Source: Sulfurimicrobium sp963741495
Lineage (GTDB): Bacteria; Pseudomonadota; Gammaproteobacteria; Burkholderiales; Sulfuricellaceae
Direction: 5' to 3'
Assembly: GCA_963741495.1 (NCBI GenBank)
Contig: CAVUID010000015.1
Coordinates: forward strand, 496,001-560,000
DNA: 64,000 nucleotides
The notes beneath the pieces are model-generated. The model searched no databases and had not been told where the DNA came from. It worked only from the letters and a program-made list of their open reading frames with translations. How positions within the stretch are numbered: the first letter of the stretch is position 1; the number at the start of each line of letters is the position of its first letter. Positions 1-8,676 of this stretch are shown here, piece by piece. A program made the translations under genes and the position numbers.

Positions 1-1
1 C

Positions 2-292
2 AATGTGATTGATGAATATTTTCGCCAGGCCAATGTTTCGCCGGATGATCTTCATATCATGATGGAATTGGGGAGCCTGGAAGCGATCAAGGGTGCGGTT
101 GAGGCCGGGTTGGGTGTAGCAATTGTGTCACGCTCAACCATTCAGAAAGAGCTCAAACTGGGTGACCTGGTGGCGGTTTCGCTCAATCCGCCACTGATTC
201 GTCCATTATCGGTTGTGTACACGGACGGAAAATTCAGATCAAGGCTGTTACAGGCTTTTCTCGATTACGCAGTCAACAAGTTAAAAGACTAG
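2..292 (+). CDS. LysR-family transcriptional regulator, C-terminal part (cut by window edge)
   Basis: The reading frame is open from the first full codon of the window, so the gene starts upstream; the GTG at 5 is internal. The visible 96 residues match the end of a LysR effector-binding domain: a segment reading LGSLEAIKGAVEAGLGVAIV, then a strand with PLIRPLSVVY and a final helix RLLQAFLDYAV. Such proteins bind DNA through an N-terminal helix-turn-helix (outside the window) and sense a small co-inducer with this domain. The regulon cannot be told from this fragment. The short gene that follows begins 18 bases downstream. Confidence 0.8.
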   Translation, partial: NVIDEYFRQANVSPDDLHIMMELGSLEAIKGAVEAGLGVAIVSRSTIQKELKLGDLVAVSLNPPLIRPLSVVYTDGKFRSRLLQAFLDYAVNKLKD

Positions 293-310
293 GTCGATAG
301 TTAATAGCCC

Positions 311-706
311 ATGCTGATACGCGGTGGTGCTTCTCTAAAGCCTCAGGAGAAAGAGGCTCTAAAGTTGTTTCGTGCATTAAATAATGCACAGCAGCAGACC
401 GTAACTTCATTCATGGGGTTTTTGCTGAGCCAGGGGGAAAATACGCCGGCAAACACCCCCTTGATGCCGAACTTGATTCCTCGTCCGGATAAGGAAAGCG
501 TGGTCAAGGCTATTAAACGCCTGCGAGCGACTTACCATATGCTGGACCAGAACAGGCTGTTCAATGAAACGTCTCAGCACATGACTTCCCACCTGCTTCA
601 TGGCAAGCCTGCGGCAGAGATTATTGACGAGCTGGAGGCCATGTTTGCGCGCCATTACCAGCTCTACCTGGATGAGGCCGGGGGGGGTAAAGCACTCCCA
701 GAATAA
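311..706 (+). CDS. Conserved hypothetical protein, 131 aa
   Basis: I do not recognise a named family. The protein is soluble and mostly helical, with no signal peptide or membrane segment. Residues 8-40 form an amphipathic helix (KPQEKEALKLFRAL onward), residues 60-85 are basic (VVKAIKRLRATY), and the C-terminus is acidic and helical (AAEIIDELEAMFARHYQLYL). It starts at an ATG 18 bases after the LysR gene, so the two may be co-transcribed. An opposite-strand reading frame over the same stretch has no credible protein features. Confidence 0.6.
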   Translation: MLIRGGASLKPQEKEALKLFRALNNAQQQTVTSFMGFLLSQGENTPANTPLMPNLIPRPDKESVVKAIKRLRATYHMLDQNRLFNETSQHMTSHLLHGKPAAEIIDELEAMFARHYQLYLDEAGGGKALPE

Positions 707-730
707 TCTTGAAGGCATGCAAGATTTGTT

Positions 731-3490
731 TCATGCTACTTCACAGGCGTCCATCAGGCATTGATTCATAGGACAGGGCTTACGAATGCCGTAACCCTGA
801 GCATAATCCACACCAAGCTCCCGCACTTTTTCCAGGATGGCGTCGTTTTCCACGTATTCGGCAATGGTCTTGATTCCCATGACGTGGCCGACCGTATTGA
901 TCGCCTGCACCATGGCGTAATCTACAGGATCATCTGCCATGTCCTTGACGAAGGCGCCATCAATTTTCAGGTAGTCAACCGGCAGTAATTTCAGGTACCT
1001 AAAAGAGGACAGGCCACTGCCGAAGTCATCCAGAGCGAAACGGCAGCCTTTGGCTCTGAGTGTTTTAATCAGTGCGGCAGCCTGATCCAGATTGGCTATA
1101 GCGGCGGTTTCGGTGACCTCGAAACAAATCAGGGATGGTGGGACTTGATGCAGCGCAAGTTGATCGCTTATGAAGTGTTCAAGTTTTTCCTCGCCTAGTG
1201 AGGCCCCTGACAAATTGATGCAGAAAACCTCTCCAGCTTGTTCTGGATGCCCGCGTAGATGCTGTCCGATTGCTGAAAGTCCATTCTGGATGACCCAACG
1301 GTCTATGGCCGGCATCAGGTTGTAACGTTCCGCAGCGGGGATGAAGTCAAGTGGCGGCACCAGTTTGCCTTCCTCATCCAGCAGTCGCAACAGAATTTCG
1401 CAGTGCCGCTCAAGCTTTCCGTCCAGCGGGGCAATCGTCTGGCAATAAAGAACGAAGCGGTTTTCCTCCAGCGCATGGCTGATACGTGATACCCACTGCA
1501 TTTCACCGTGGCGCCGGGCCAGTTCCAGGTTGCCGGGCCGGAAAACCTGCACCCGGTTGCGTCCTTTTTCCTTGGCAGCATAGCAGGCGGCATCCGCTTC
1601 GCTCATGACCTCTTCGATGCTGACACTGTCGGCATCGATGATGACCAGTCCAATGCTCGCGCCCAGATCAAAAGGGTGTCCCTCCCAGCTGAAGCGAAAA
1701 TCCTTGACGATCTGGCGCAGGCTTTCCGCGATTTGCAGCGCTCGGTCAAGTGGACAGCCTTCCAGCAGCACACCAAATTCATCGCCTCCCAGGCGGGCAA
1801 GGGTATCAGACTCGCGCATGCCTTCCTGCAGCAGATAGGTAAGCTGACGCAGCAATTTGTCGCCCACCGCATGGCCGCAAGTATCGTTGATTACCTTGAA
1901 CTGATCCAGATCGAGATAGCAGAAGGCATGTTGTTGGCCAAGATTTTTAGCACGCACCAGCAAGTCGGCCAGGCGCCGCTCGAACTCGCGCCGGTTAACC
2001 AGGCCCGTAAGTGCATCGTGAGTGGCATGGTAGGACAGCAGGTGCGAGGTATGGCGCATCTGTGTTACATCGTAGAACACCATGACGGCACCGACGATAA
2101 TGCCTTCCCGGTCACGTATTGGCGCTGCCGAGTCCTCGATGACGTATTCCTTGCCATCTCGCGCCACCAGCACCACGTTGCTCGCCAGTCCGACCACCTG
2201 GCGTTCACGCAGGCATCGTTCAACCGGATTAGGCTCCGGTTTGCGGGACACACCATCGATCAGCACGCACACCCTGGCGAGCGGCAAGCCATACGCGTCC
2301 TGCGTTTTCCAGCCAGTCAGTTGCTCGGCGATCGGGTTGAGGTATTCCACCCGTGCAGCGCTATCGGTAGTGATTACCGCATCGCCAATAGAGTGCAGCG
2401 TGACCTCGGCGAGTTCCTTTTGTTTGAACAGGGAGTTGGCGGTTTGACGAACCTTGGTCATGCTCCAGAAAACCAGCGCCAGCGTCACTGCCAGCATGAA
2501 GGCAAGGCGGAGCATGTGTGCTTTGGCATCACGCATTGCCTGTGCGGCATACTCGTCGGAAACCTGGCTCACGGCACCAGCGATAGTCAGCAAGGAATTG
2601 ATCGCTTCAGTTGATGCCCGTACCCACTCGGCGCCACTCAGCGGGTAAGAGCCTGTATTGGCGCCTTGATAGGCTTGTTGGCGTGCTGCATCGAAACGGA
2701 TGAGGAATGTTTTTTCCATTTCCGTAACTGCGTGAACGATACGAGGGTCGGTGCTTTTTAGTGCGGCAACTGCCTGAATGTCTAAAATGCTTCTATCAAC
2801 TACACCGCGATTCGCTTTCATCTCATCCATCACGGTTGAAGGCAGCGGCAAGCTGGCGCTAATGTAATAGCCCAGTGTGCCTCGTTCACGTCCAGCATGC
2901 TCGCTTGCCAGCCACACCCAGCGTTTGAGGGCGAGATTAAGTTGGGCTATGTGATGTGGCGTGTCCAGCGGCAGGAATGCCGCTTCACGCAGGCGTGAAG
3001 AAAATCCGATGAAGTGGGTGATTGTTTTAAGCCATTCTGTCGCGGTATAGGCGCAGCCCTCATTTTTCAGGCACGAGTCGGCTTTGGTGCGTGCATCCAT
3101 CAGGGCCGCATGTTCCCGAACCGCCTGCTGAATCGCATCAGAAAATTCAGAATCCGTTGACCCGCGTGCAGCGAGATCACGCGCCAGATCAAGCGCCTTA
3201 TTCCAGTCGGCGTCTCCTTTTTTGCGCAAACTGGAGATGGTGGCCAAGGTTGCATTGGGAACAGGAACACGTCCTCCCATGGAACTGGACGTCAGGCCAC
3301 GTTCTACCGCTGCGATACCCGCGACATTGATCAGATGATCCGCCATCGCATTGGCCTGCCCCATATCACGCACAGCGCGGTATTTGGTATAGGAATCCCA
3401 GGTCAATTCGCCAGCAAGCGCCAGGACGAAAATGGCCAGCACAATGATGGAGAAATTGATTATTTTGTAGTGCGAAAATGCACGAACCAT
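731..3490 (-). CDS. Membrane-anchored PAS-GGDEF-EAL cyclic-di-GMP signalling protein
   Basis: This 919-residue protein is built to make and/or break down cyclic-di-GMP in response to a periplasmic signal. A membrane helix lies at about residues 10-30, a helical periplasmic sensor at about 31-320 and a second helix at about 325-345. A PAS domain follows at about 360-480, GGDEF at about 490-650 with an intact motif near residue 567 (ARLGGDEF), and EAL at about 665-910. The EAL signature reads EILLR, keeping the catalytic Glu, and the metal-binding DDFG and FEVTET segments are present, so phosphodiesterase activity is plausible. Its GGDEF-EAL half resembles that of the large protein at 25219-29130. 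The sensed ligand is unknown. Confidence 0.9.
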   Translation of the reverse strand: MVRAFSHYKIINFSIIVLAIFVLALAGELTWDSYTKYRAVRDMGQANAMADHLINVAGIAAVERGLTSSSMGGRVPVPNATLATISSLRKKGDADWNKALDLARDLAARGSTDSEFSDAIQQAVREHAALMDARTKADSCLKNEGCAYTATEWLKTITHFIGFSSRLREAAFLPLDTPHHIAQLNLALKRWVWLASEHAGRERGTLGYYISASLPLPSTVMDEMKANRGVVDRSILDIQAVAALKSTDPRIVHAVTEMEKTFLIRFDAARQQAYQGANTGSYPLSGAEWVRASTEAINSLLTIAGAVSQVSDEYAAQAMRDAKAHMLRLAFMLAVTLALVFWSMTKVRQTANSLFKQKELAEVTLHSIGDAVITTDSAARVEYLNPIAEQLTGWKTQDAYGLPLARVCVLIDGVSRKPEPNPVERCLRERQVVGLASNVVLVARDGKEYVIEDSAAPIRDREGIIVGAVMVFYDVTQMRHTSHLLSYHATHDALTGLVNRREFERRLADLLVRAKNLGQQHAFCYLDLDQFKVINDTCGHAVGDKLLRQLTYLLQEGMRESDTLARLGGDEFGVLLEGCPLDRALQIAESLRQIVKDFRFSWEGHPFDLGASIGLVIIDADSVSIEEVMSEADAACYAAKEKGRNRVQVFRPGNLELARRHGEMQWVSRISHALEENRFVLYCQTIAPLDGKLERHCEILLRLLDEEGKLVPPLDFIPAAERYNLMPAIDRWVIQNGLSAIGQHLRGHPEQAGEVFCINLSGASLGEEKLEHFISDQLALHQVPPSLICFEVTETAAIANLDQAAALIKTLRAKGCRFALDDFGSGLSSFRYLKLLPVDYLKIDGAFVKDMADDPVDYAMVQAINTVGHVMGIKTIAEYVENDAILEKVRELGVDYAQGYGIRKPCPMNQCLMDACEVA

Positions 3491-3529
3491 TCGATTAACT
3501 TAGCGCAGAAAGAGGATGGTTAATCAGAA

Positions 3530-3570
3530 TAAAATGGCCGAGCCGCTGCAAAACTTAAGAGGGGCTCGGC
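3530..3570 (-). terminator. Probable rho-independent terminator after phoH
   Basis: Two 8-base arms, GCCGAGCC at 3537-3544 and GGCTCGGC at 3563-3570, can pair. Read on the minus strand, the second arm runs into CATTTTATT, a modest U-rich tract. The element sits just past the stop codon of the PhoH-like gene and before the GGDEF-EAL gene, where a terminator is expected. The 18-base loop is long, so strength is uncertain. Confidence 0.5.
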
Positions 3571-3576
3571 TATATT

Positions 3577-4980
3577 TTAGAGCGCTTCTGAAGCGTAATC
3601 GGCCAGCCTTGAGCGTTCGCCTCGCAACAGCGTGACGTGACCATTGTGGGCCCAGCCTTTGAAGCGATCCACGACATAGGTCAGACCTGAGCTGCCTTCG
3701 GTCAGATAGGGGGTGTCGATCTGTGCGATATTGCCCAGGCAAACCACCTTGGTACCGGGGCCGGCACGGGTGATCAGGGTTTTCATCTGTTTTGGCGTAA
3801 GGTTCTGCGCTTCATCAATAATCAGAAATTTATTCAAAAACGTGCGGCCACGCATAAAGTTCAGAGCCTTGATCTTGATTCTGGAGCGGATCAGATCCTG
3901 GGTTGCGGCGCGCCCCCATTCGCCGGCCTCTTCGTCTGTTTTATTGAGTACTTCCATATTGTCTTCAAGAGCACCCATCCATGGGCTCATTTTTTCCAGT
4001 TCGGTACCGGGCAGGAAGCCGATATCCTCGCCAACGGGAACGGTAACCCGGGTAACAATAATTTCAGAATAGCGTTTCTGATCGAGTGTTTGTTGCAGGG
4101 CGGCGGCCAGGGTCAACAAAGTCTTTCCAGTGCCGGCTTGGCCCAGCAGGGTGACAAAGTCAATATCTGGGTTCATTAGCAGGTTGAGTGCAAAATTCTG
4201 CTCCCGGTTTCTGGCATTGATGCCCCAGACGGCATTCTTGTGGTGGCTGAAGTCTTTCAGGGTCTCCAGTACCATGGAGTTGCCTTGCTGCTCTTTAACA
4301 ATGGCATAGAAGGGCTTGGGGTCTTCCTGATAGACCAGCTCATTGACAAAAAGACTGGAGCATAACGGTCCAGTCAGTTTGTACAGGGTGTGCCCGGCAT
4401 CCTGCCAGGATTTCATATCCTTGCTGTGACGGTCCCAGAAGTTTTCCGGGAGTTCGCGTACGCCGGTATAAAGAAGATCGGTGTCCTCCAGAACCTTGTC
4501 GTTAAAATAATCTTCTGCTGCAAGGCCAAGAGCGCGGGCCTTGATACGCATGTTGATATCTTTGCTGACGAGGCTGACTTTGCGTTTGCTGTGCTGGCGC
4601 TGCAGGTGCATCACAACGGCGAGAATTTGATTGTCGGCTTTGCCAATCGGGAAATTAACCGGCAACTCCCCTGAAATGGCTTCAGTTTGCAGAAATAGCT
4701 TGCCAGTAGCACTGTTGTTGCCATGACCTTTGAGCAGAATGCCTTGCTCTATGGCATCTTTGCTGCTGCTGACAATTTCGTCCAGAAAACGGCTGGCCTG
4801 ACGGGCATTGCGCGCGACTTCTGAAACCCCTTTCTTGTTGTTGTCGAGCTCTTCAAGGGTCATCATCGGCAGGTAAATATCATGTTCCTCAAAACGGAAC
4901 AGACTGGTGGGGTCGTGCATTAATACATTGGTGTCCAGCACAAAAATCTTGTTTAAACTTGCCGACTTTCTGGAACCCAT
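3577..4980 (-). CDS. PhoH-like protein (PIN domain fused to PhoH ATPase)
   Basis: An N-terminal PIN nuclease-like domain (about residues 8-150, with FVLDTNVLMHD and the acidic LEELDNN) is fused to a C-terminal PhoH P-loop ATPase. The Walker A is GQAGTGKT and the Walker B is FLIIDEAQNL, followed by the PhoH-typical GNIAQIDTPYL. Proteins of this PhoH2/YlaK layout are thought to be ATP-dependent RNA helicase-ribonucleases. The ATG at 4980 is preferred because a G-rich stretch lies about 5 bases upstream. A GTG two codons earlier (4986) is equally in frame. The gene stands alone between folD and the GGDEF-EAL gene. Confidence 0.92.
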   Translation of the reverse strand: MGSRKSASLNKIFVLDTNVLMHDPTSLFRFEEHDIYLPMMTLEELDNNKKGVSEVARNARQASRFLDEIVSSSKDAIEQGILLKGHGNNSATGKLFLQTEAISGELPVNFPIGKADNQILAVVMHLQRQHSKRKVSLVSKDINMRIKARALGLAAEDYFNDKVLEDTDLLYTGVRELPENFWDRHSKDMKSWQDAGHTLYKLTGPLCSSLFVNELVYQEDPKPFYAIVKEQQGNSMVLETLKDFSHHKNAVWGINARNREQNFALNLLMNPDIDFVTLLGQAGTGKTLLTLAAALQQTLDQKRYSEIIVTRVTVPVGEDIGFLPGTELEKMSPWMGALEDNMEVLNKTDEEAGEWGRAATQDLIRSRIKIKALNFMRGRTFLNKFLIIDEAQNLTPKQMKTLITRAGPGTKVVCLGNIAQIDTPYLTEGSSGLTYVVDRFKGWAHNGHVTLLRGERSRLADYASEAL

Positions 4981-5034
4981 ATACACCCCATATGATTAAA
5001 GTATCAGGTTAAGATATCCAAGTTACTATCTGAA

Positions 5035-5889
5035 TTAAATGTGTAATTTATCTGCTGAGTCTATTGCATTTTCGAGCAAGGTGGCAACAGTCATGGGCCC
5101 GACTCCACCCGGGACCGGGGTAATCCACCCGGCTCGCTGGGCAGCAGTGGCAAATTCAACATCGCCACATATCTTTCCATCCGGCAGGCGATTGATGCCC
5201 ACATCTATCACAATGGCGCCATTTCGGACCCATTCCCCTTTGACCAGCCCGGGTTTGCCAACAGCGACAATCAGAATTTCTGCCTCATTGACATAAGAAG
5301 CCAAATCTCGAGTAAAGCGATGCGTCGTTGTAACGGTGCAGCCAGCCAGCAGCAATTCCAGCCCCATTGGGCGGCCAACGGTGTTCGAGGCGCCTACCAC
5401 GACGGCATTCTTTCCCCTGAGCTCCTCCCCGGTGCTGCGCAGCAGAGTCATTGCGCCTCGCGGGGTGCATGGCCTCAGAACCGGGATCCGCAGTGCCAGG
5501 CGTCCAATGTTGTAGGGATGAAAACCGTCCACATCCTTGTCAGGGTGAATGCGTTCGACAATTTCTTCGCTATCGATATGTGCAGGCACCGGCATCTGAA
5601 CCAGAATACCGTCAATGGCCGGGTCGTCATTGAGCTTATCAATCAGGCCCAGCAATTCTTCCTGGCTTGTAGAGGCTGGTAAATCATAGGAAACAGAATG
5701 AAATCCGGTGGTGTCGCAGGCGCGCCGCTTGTTACGAACGTAAATGGAGGAGGCGGGGTCGTCGCCAACCAGAATCACAGCCAAACCCGGGCGCCGTTTA
5801 CCGGCGCTTACCCTTGCTTCAACACGTTGTTTGATTTGTTGCAGAAGTTGGTCTGCGATTGCTTTGCCATCAATAATCTGTGCTGACAT
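5035..5889 (-). CDS. folD: Bifunctional methylenetetrahydrofolate dehydrogenase / methenyltetrahydrofolate cyclohydrolase
   Basis: FolD interconverts 5,10-methylene-, methenyl- and 10-formyl-tetrahydrofolate using NADP(H), feeding purine and formyl-methionine synthesis. At 284 residues it has the usual length. The substrate motif YVRNKRRACDTTGF holds the catalytic Lys. The folate loop DGILVQMPVPAHI, the nucleotide-binding segment GKNAVVVGASNTVGRPMGLEL and the C-terminal TPVPGGVGPMTVA signature are all present. It is a single-gene unit between phoH and the tRNA operon, which runs the other way. Confidence 0.97.
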   Translation of the reverse strand: MSAQIIDGKAIADQLLQQIKQRVEARVSAGKRRPGLAVILVGDDPASSIYVRNKRRACDTTGFHSVSYDLPASTSQEELLGLIDKLNDDPAIDGILVQMPVPAHIDSEEIVERIHPDKDVDGFHPYNIGRLALRIPVLRPCTPRGAMTLLRSTGEELRGKNAVVVGASNTVGRPMGLELLLAGCTVTTTHRFTRDLASYVNEAEILIVAVGKPGLVKGEWVRNGAIVIDVGINRLPDGKICGDVEFATAAQRAGWITPVPGGVGPMTVATLLENAIDSADKLHI

Positions 5890-5976
5890 GGTAGGGACTG
5901 TTTTATTCAGTTGAAAATGGAATTATGCAACACTTTAAAGCGGTTTTGTTCTGGATGCAAAGCACTGGATATGAAG

Positions 5977-6005
5977 TTGACGTTTCGTTATCTGCCATGT
6001 ATAGT
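5977..6005 (+). promoter_or_regulatory. Sigma-70 promoter of the tRNA-Pro/Arg/His operon
   Basis: A TTGACG -35 box at 5977-5982 and a TATAGT -10 box at 6000-6005 are separated by exactly 17 bases. The -10 is followed by a GC-rich discriminator (GCGCG), which is typical of stable-RNA promoters under stringent control. The first tRNA begins 9 bases after the -10 box, so transcription starts at or just before the tRNA 5' end region. Confidence 0.8.
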
Positions 6006-6014
6006 GCGCGTCTT

Positions 6015-6091
6015 CGGGGTGTAGCGTAGCCTGGTAGCGCGCCTGGTTTGGGACCAGGATGTCGGGAGTTCGAATCTCTCCACCCCGACCA
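6015..6091 (+). tRNA. tRNA-Pro (TGG)
   Basis: A full cloverleaf is visible. The acceptor arms CGGGGTG and CACCCCG pair, and the anticodon stem CCTGG/CCAGG encloses the loop TTTGGGA with anticodon TGG. The T-loop is GTTCGAATC-like, and the CCA end is encoded at 6089-6091. It is the first member of a three-tRNA operon. Confidence 0.97.
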
Positions 6092-6107
6092 GGATTTGTC
6101 CGACAAT

Positions 6108-6184
6108 CTGCCCGTAGCTCAACCGGATAGAGCACCAGCCTTCTAAGCTGGGGGTTACAGGTTCGATTCCTGTCGGGCAGGCCA
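6108..6184 (+). tRNA. tRNA-Arg (TCT)
   Basis: The acceptor arms CTGCCCG and CGGGCAG pair perfectly. The anticodon stem CCAGC/GCTGG carries the loop CTTCTAA with anticodon TCT, and the T arm is ACAGG-TTCGATT-CCTGT. The discriminator is G6181, followed by an encoded CCA. It lies 16 bases after tRNA-Pro and shares its promoter. Confidence 0.97.
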
Positions 6185-6204
6185 GTTTGGTCTGTTTCAC
6201 CAGT

Positions 6205-6281
6205 GGTGGCTGTAGCTCAGTTGGTAGAGTCCCGGATTGTGATTCCGGTTGTCGTGGGTTCGAGCCCCATCAGCCACCCCA
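6205..6281 (+). tRNA. tRNA-His (GTG)
   Basis: The acceptor arms GTGGCTG and CAGCCAC pair. The extra 5' G at 6205 opposite C73 (6278) is the hallmark of tRNA-His. The anticodon stem CCGGA/TCCGG encloses TTGTGAT, anticodon GTG, and the CCA end is encoded at 6279-6281. It is the last gene of the tRNA operon and is followed at once by a terminator. Confidence 0.97.
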
Positions 6282-6289
6282 AATTTTTT

Positions 6290-6320
6290 AAAAGCCTAGA
6301 CGTTAGTCTTGGCTTTTTTT
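6290..6320 (+). terminator. Rho-independent terminator of the tRNA operon
   Basis: AAGCC and AGAC pair with GTCT and GGCTT around a GTTA loop, with one T-T mismatch, and are followed by seven T residues. It lies 9 bases after tRNA-His. The A-rich left flank means it may also slow transcripts coming from prmB on the other strand. Confidence 0.85.
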
Positions 6321-6424
6321 ATTTGGGGTGTTCATCCTTCAGCAAGTTCTTCCGATCCCACATTTCTGGCCCTGAGCAGGGGCAGCAAGCCGTGCCTTGG
6401 TCGCTTTGGAACAAGAATGTGCTG

Positions 6425-7321
6425 CTATTCTCCAAGTTGTTCCCGTCTGAGCAAGAATACATGTTCGTCGCCGGAACTGGTTTCAAGCCAGCTGAAAGAC
6501 AGGTCCGGGAATGCCATTTCCAGTGCGTCACGATTGTGCCCGATCTCAACCACCAAAATACCATCCGGGTTAAGGTGGCTGGCTGCTTCGCGCAGGATGA
6601 CACGGGTGGCATCGAGACCATCTTCGCCGCTGCCCAGCGCCAGTTTTGGCTCGTGCCTGTATTCTGGTGGCAGCGCTTTTACCGAGGGCGCATTGACGTA
6701 AGGCGGGTTGCTGATGATCACGTCGTACTGCCGATCAACCAGATTGCTGAACAGATCGGACTGAGCCAGCCTGATCTGTTCTTCCAGGCCGTAATCCGTC
6801 ACATTGCGCTGTGCGACGTCGAGCGCATCAGTTGAAAGGTCTGCCGCGTCAATATCGGCGTTGGGAAAGGCATGCGCCATCAGGATGGCAAGGCAGCCTG
6901 AACCGGTGCACAGGTCCAGCGCTGAGGTCACTGTATCCGGATCCTCCACCCAGGGCGATAACTGCTCCCGTAACAACTCAGCAATGAATGAGCGTGGCAC
7001 GATGACGCGCTCATCCACATAAAAGCGGAAATCTCCCAGCCAGGCTTCATGCGTCAGGTAGGCGGCAGGTATCCGTTCCCGGGTACGGCGTTCCAGAATA
7101 TTCAGCACGCTTTCGAGTTCTTGCGAGGTCAGGTGTGCATCGAGAAAGGGGTCCAGCGTATCCAGCGGCAGGTGCAGGGTGTGCAGGATGAGATAGGCGG
7201 CCTCGTCATAGGCATTCTGGGTGCCGTGACCAAAGAATAGCTGGGCCTCGTTGAAACGGCTGACTGCAAAGCGCAGCAGATCTCTAACGGTGGATAGCTG
7301 GGATTTTGCCTCGGTATACAT
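6425..7321 (-). CDS. prmB: 50S ribosomal protein L3 glutamine N5-methyltransferase
   Basis: PrmB methylates a glutamine of ribosomal protein L3 using S-adenosylmethionine. The 298-residue protein has the N-terminal helical domain (about 1-100) and a Rossmann methyltransferase domain. The SAM-binding motif is ALDLCTGSGCLAILMA and the catalytic motif is IISNPPYV, which holds the side-chain amide of Gln. The stretch after NPPY (PPEYRHEPKLALGSGEDGLD) favours PrmB over the release-factor enzyme PrmC. It is the last gene of the arsC-like/dapE/small-protein/prmB run. Confidence 0.93.
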   Translation of the reverse strand: MYTEAKSQLSTVRDLLRFAVSRFNEAQLFFGHGTQNAYDEAAYLILHTLHLPLDTLDPFLDAHLTSQELESVLNILERRTRERIPAAYLTHEAWLGDFRFYVDERVIVPRSFIAELLREQLSPWVEDPDTVTSALDLCTGSGCLAILMAHAFPNADIDAADLSTDALDVAQRNVTDYGLEEQIRLAQSDLFSNLVDRQYDVIISNPPYVNAPSVKALPPEYRHEPKLALGSGEDGLDATRVILREAASHLNPDGILVVEIGHNRDALEMAFPDLSFSWLETSSGDEHVFLLRREQLGE

Positions 7322-7351
7322 GGAAGTCCTTGGTGTCAGTTTCTGGTATTG

Positions 7352-7543
7352 TCAGTCGCCGCCGCCATCCCCGCCGCAGTCGCCGCTGGAATTGCCGCAA
7401 TGGCTGTTTGAATCATGTGAAAAGCATCCGCTGTCTCCGCCGCTCGCACCGCTGTCTTTCCTGCGCCGTTTTCCTGCACGGAGGTAGAGGAACCCCAACA
7501 GGCCGGCCACGGCCACGACGAAGAGGATGAAGTGGAGCGACAT
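7352..7543 (-). CDS. Small membrane protein with Ser/Gly/Asp/Cys-rich tail, 63 aa
   Basis: The ATG at 7541-7543 lies two bases beyond the dapE stop codon, and the frame ends 30 bases before prmB, so it looks translationally coupled. Residues 3-22 form one strong membrane helix (LHFILFVVAVAGLLGFLYLR), followed by a basic GKRRRK stop-transfer patch. The last about 35 residues are almost only Ser, Gly, Asp, Cys, His and Asn. By the positive-inside rule the tail should be cytoplasmic. No function is recognised. Low-complexity tails of this kind occur in several uncharacterised small membrane proteins. Confidence 0.55.
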   Translation of the reverse strand: MSLHFILFVVAVAGLLGFLYLRAGKRRRKDSGASGGDSGCFSHDSNSHCGNSSGDCGGDGGGD

Positions 7544-7545
7544 GG

Positions 7546-8676
7546 TCAGGCCAACAGCTTGATCAGGGTGAGGCGGTAAATCTCCTTGAGCGGCTCGATA
7601 TCCGCTTCTGCCACACATTCGTTGAGTTTGTGAATGGTGGCGTTGAGCGGCCCGAATTCCACCAGTTGCTTGCAGATGTCGGCGATGAAGCGCCCATCGG
7701 AGGTGCCGCCCGAGGTCGAGAGTTCGGTTTCGATACCGGTCACGTCACGAATGGCGGAGCCGATGGCCGCGACCAGATCGCCTCTGGGCGTCAGGAATGG
7801 TTTGCCGGAAAGCTCCCATAGCAGTTCGTACTCCAGTCCATGTTGATCGAGAATGGCATGCACTCTGGATTTCAGACCTTCGACCGTGCTTGCGGTGGAA
7901 AAGCGAAAGTTGAACATGATTTCGACGGTGCCGGGTATGACATTGGTCGCACCGGTTCCCCCGTGCATATTGGAGATCTGCCAGGTGGTGGGAGGAAAAT
8001 ATTCGTTGCCCTGATCCCATTGGGTGTTGGCCAGTTCTGCAATGGCCGGCGCGGCCAGATGAATCGGATTTTTGGCCAGGTGCGGGTAGGCGATATGTCC
8101 CTGAATTCCTTTAACCGTCAATTTGCCCGAAAGGGAGCCGCGACGGCCATTCTTGATCGTGTCGCCGAGCTTTGAAACACAGGAAGGTTCGCCCACGATA
8201 CAGTAGTCCATGAGCTCGTTGCGGGCCTTGAGTGCCTCGACCACCTTGACGGTACCATCCACTGCAATTCCTTCTTCATCGGAAGTAATCAGCAGCGCAA
8301 TGGAGCCGGCATGGTCGGGATGTTCACTCACAAAAGCTTCAATGGCGGTGATGAACGCAGCCAGAGAGGTTTTCATGTCTGCCGCGCCGCGCCCGAAGAG
8401 CATTCCATCGCGAATGGTGGGGGTAAAAGGTTCGCTATCCCATTTTTCCACAGGCCCTGTAGGCACAACATCAGTATGGCCTGCAAAACATACGAGCGGG
8501 GCAGTGGTGCCGCGTCTGGCCCAGAAATTGTCCACGTTGCCGAAGCGCATTTTTTCGATGCTGAAGCCGAGTTTTTCCAGGCGCTCGATCAGGATTTCCT
8601 GGCAGCCGGCATCGTCGGGTGTGAGAGAGCGGCGGGCGATGAGTGCCTTGGCGAGTTCCAGGGTGTCGTTGTTCAT
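7546..8676 (-). CDS. dapE: Succinyl-diaminopimelate desuccinylase
   Basis: DapE removes succinate from N-succinyl-LL-diaminopimelate, a step of the succinylase lysine and peptidoglycan pathway. The 376-residue M20 metallohydrolase shows the zinc ligands and catalytic residues in order: FAGHTDVVPTGP, then MLFGRGAADMKT, the general-base pair in TSDEEGIAVDG, and a late STSGGTSDGRF segment. Its start overlaps the end of the ArsC-like gene by 4 bases. It belongs to the same pathway as dapC and dapD 6-8 kb away on the same strand. Confidence 0.96.
   Translation of the reverse strand: MNNDTLELAKALIARRSLTPDDAGCQEILIERLEKLGFSIEKMRFGNVDNFWARRGTTAPLVCFAGHTDVVPTGPVEKWDSEPFTPTIRDGMLFGRGAADMKTSLAAFITAIEAFVSEHPDHAGSIALLITSDEEGIAVDGTVKVVEALKARNELMDYCIVGEPSCVSKLGDTIKNGRRGSLSGKLTVKGIQGHIAYPHLAKNPIHLAAPAIAELANTQWDQGNEYFPPTTWQISNMHGGTGATNVIPGTVEIMFNFRFSTASTVEGLKSRVHAILDQHGLEYELLWELSGKPFLTPRGDLVAAIGSAIRDVTGIETELSTSGGTSDGRFIADICKQLVEFGPLNATIHKLNECVAEADIEPLKEIYRLTLIKLLA

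Noticed and set aside
6321..6424. Separate terminator for prmB
   Set aside because: Only weak GC-rich pairings occur in this stretch and no T-tract follows on the minus strand; the tRNA terminator may serve both directions.
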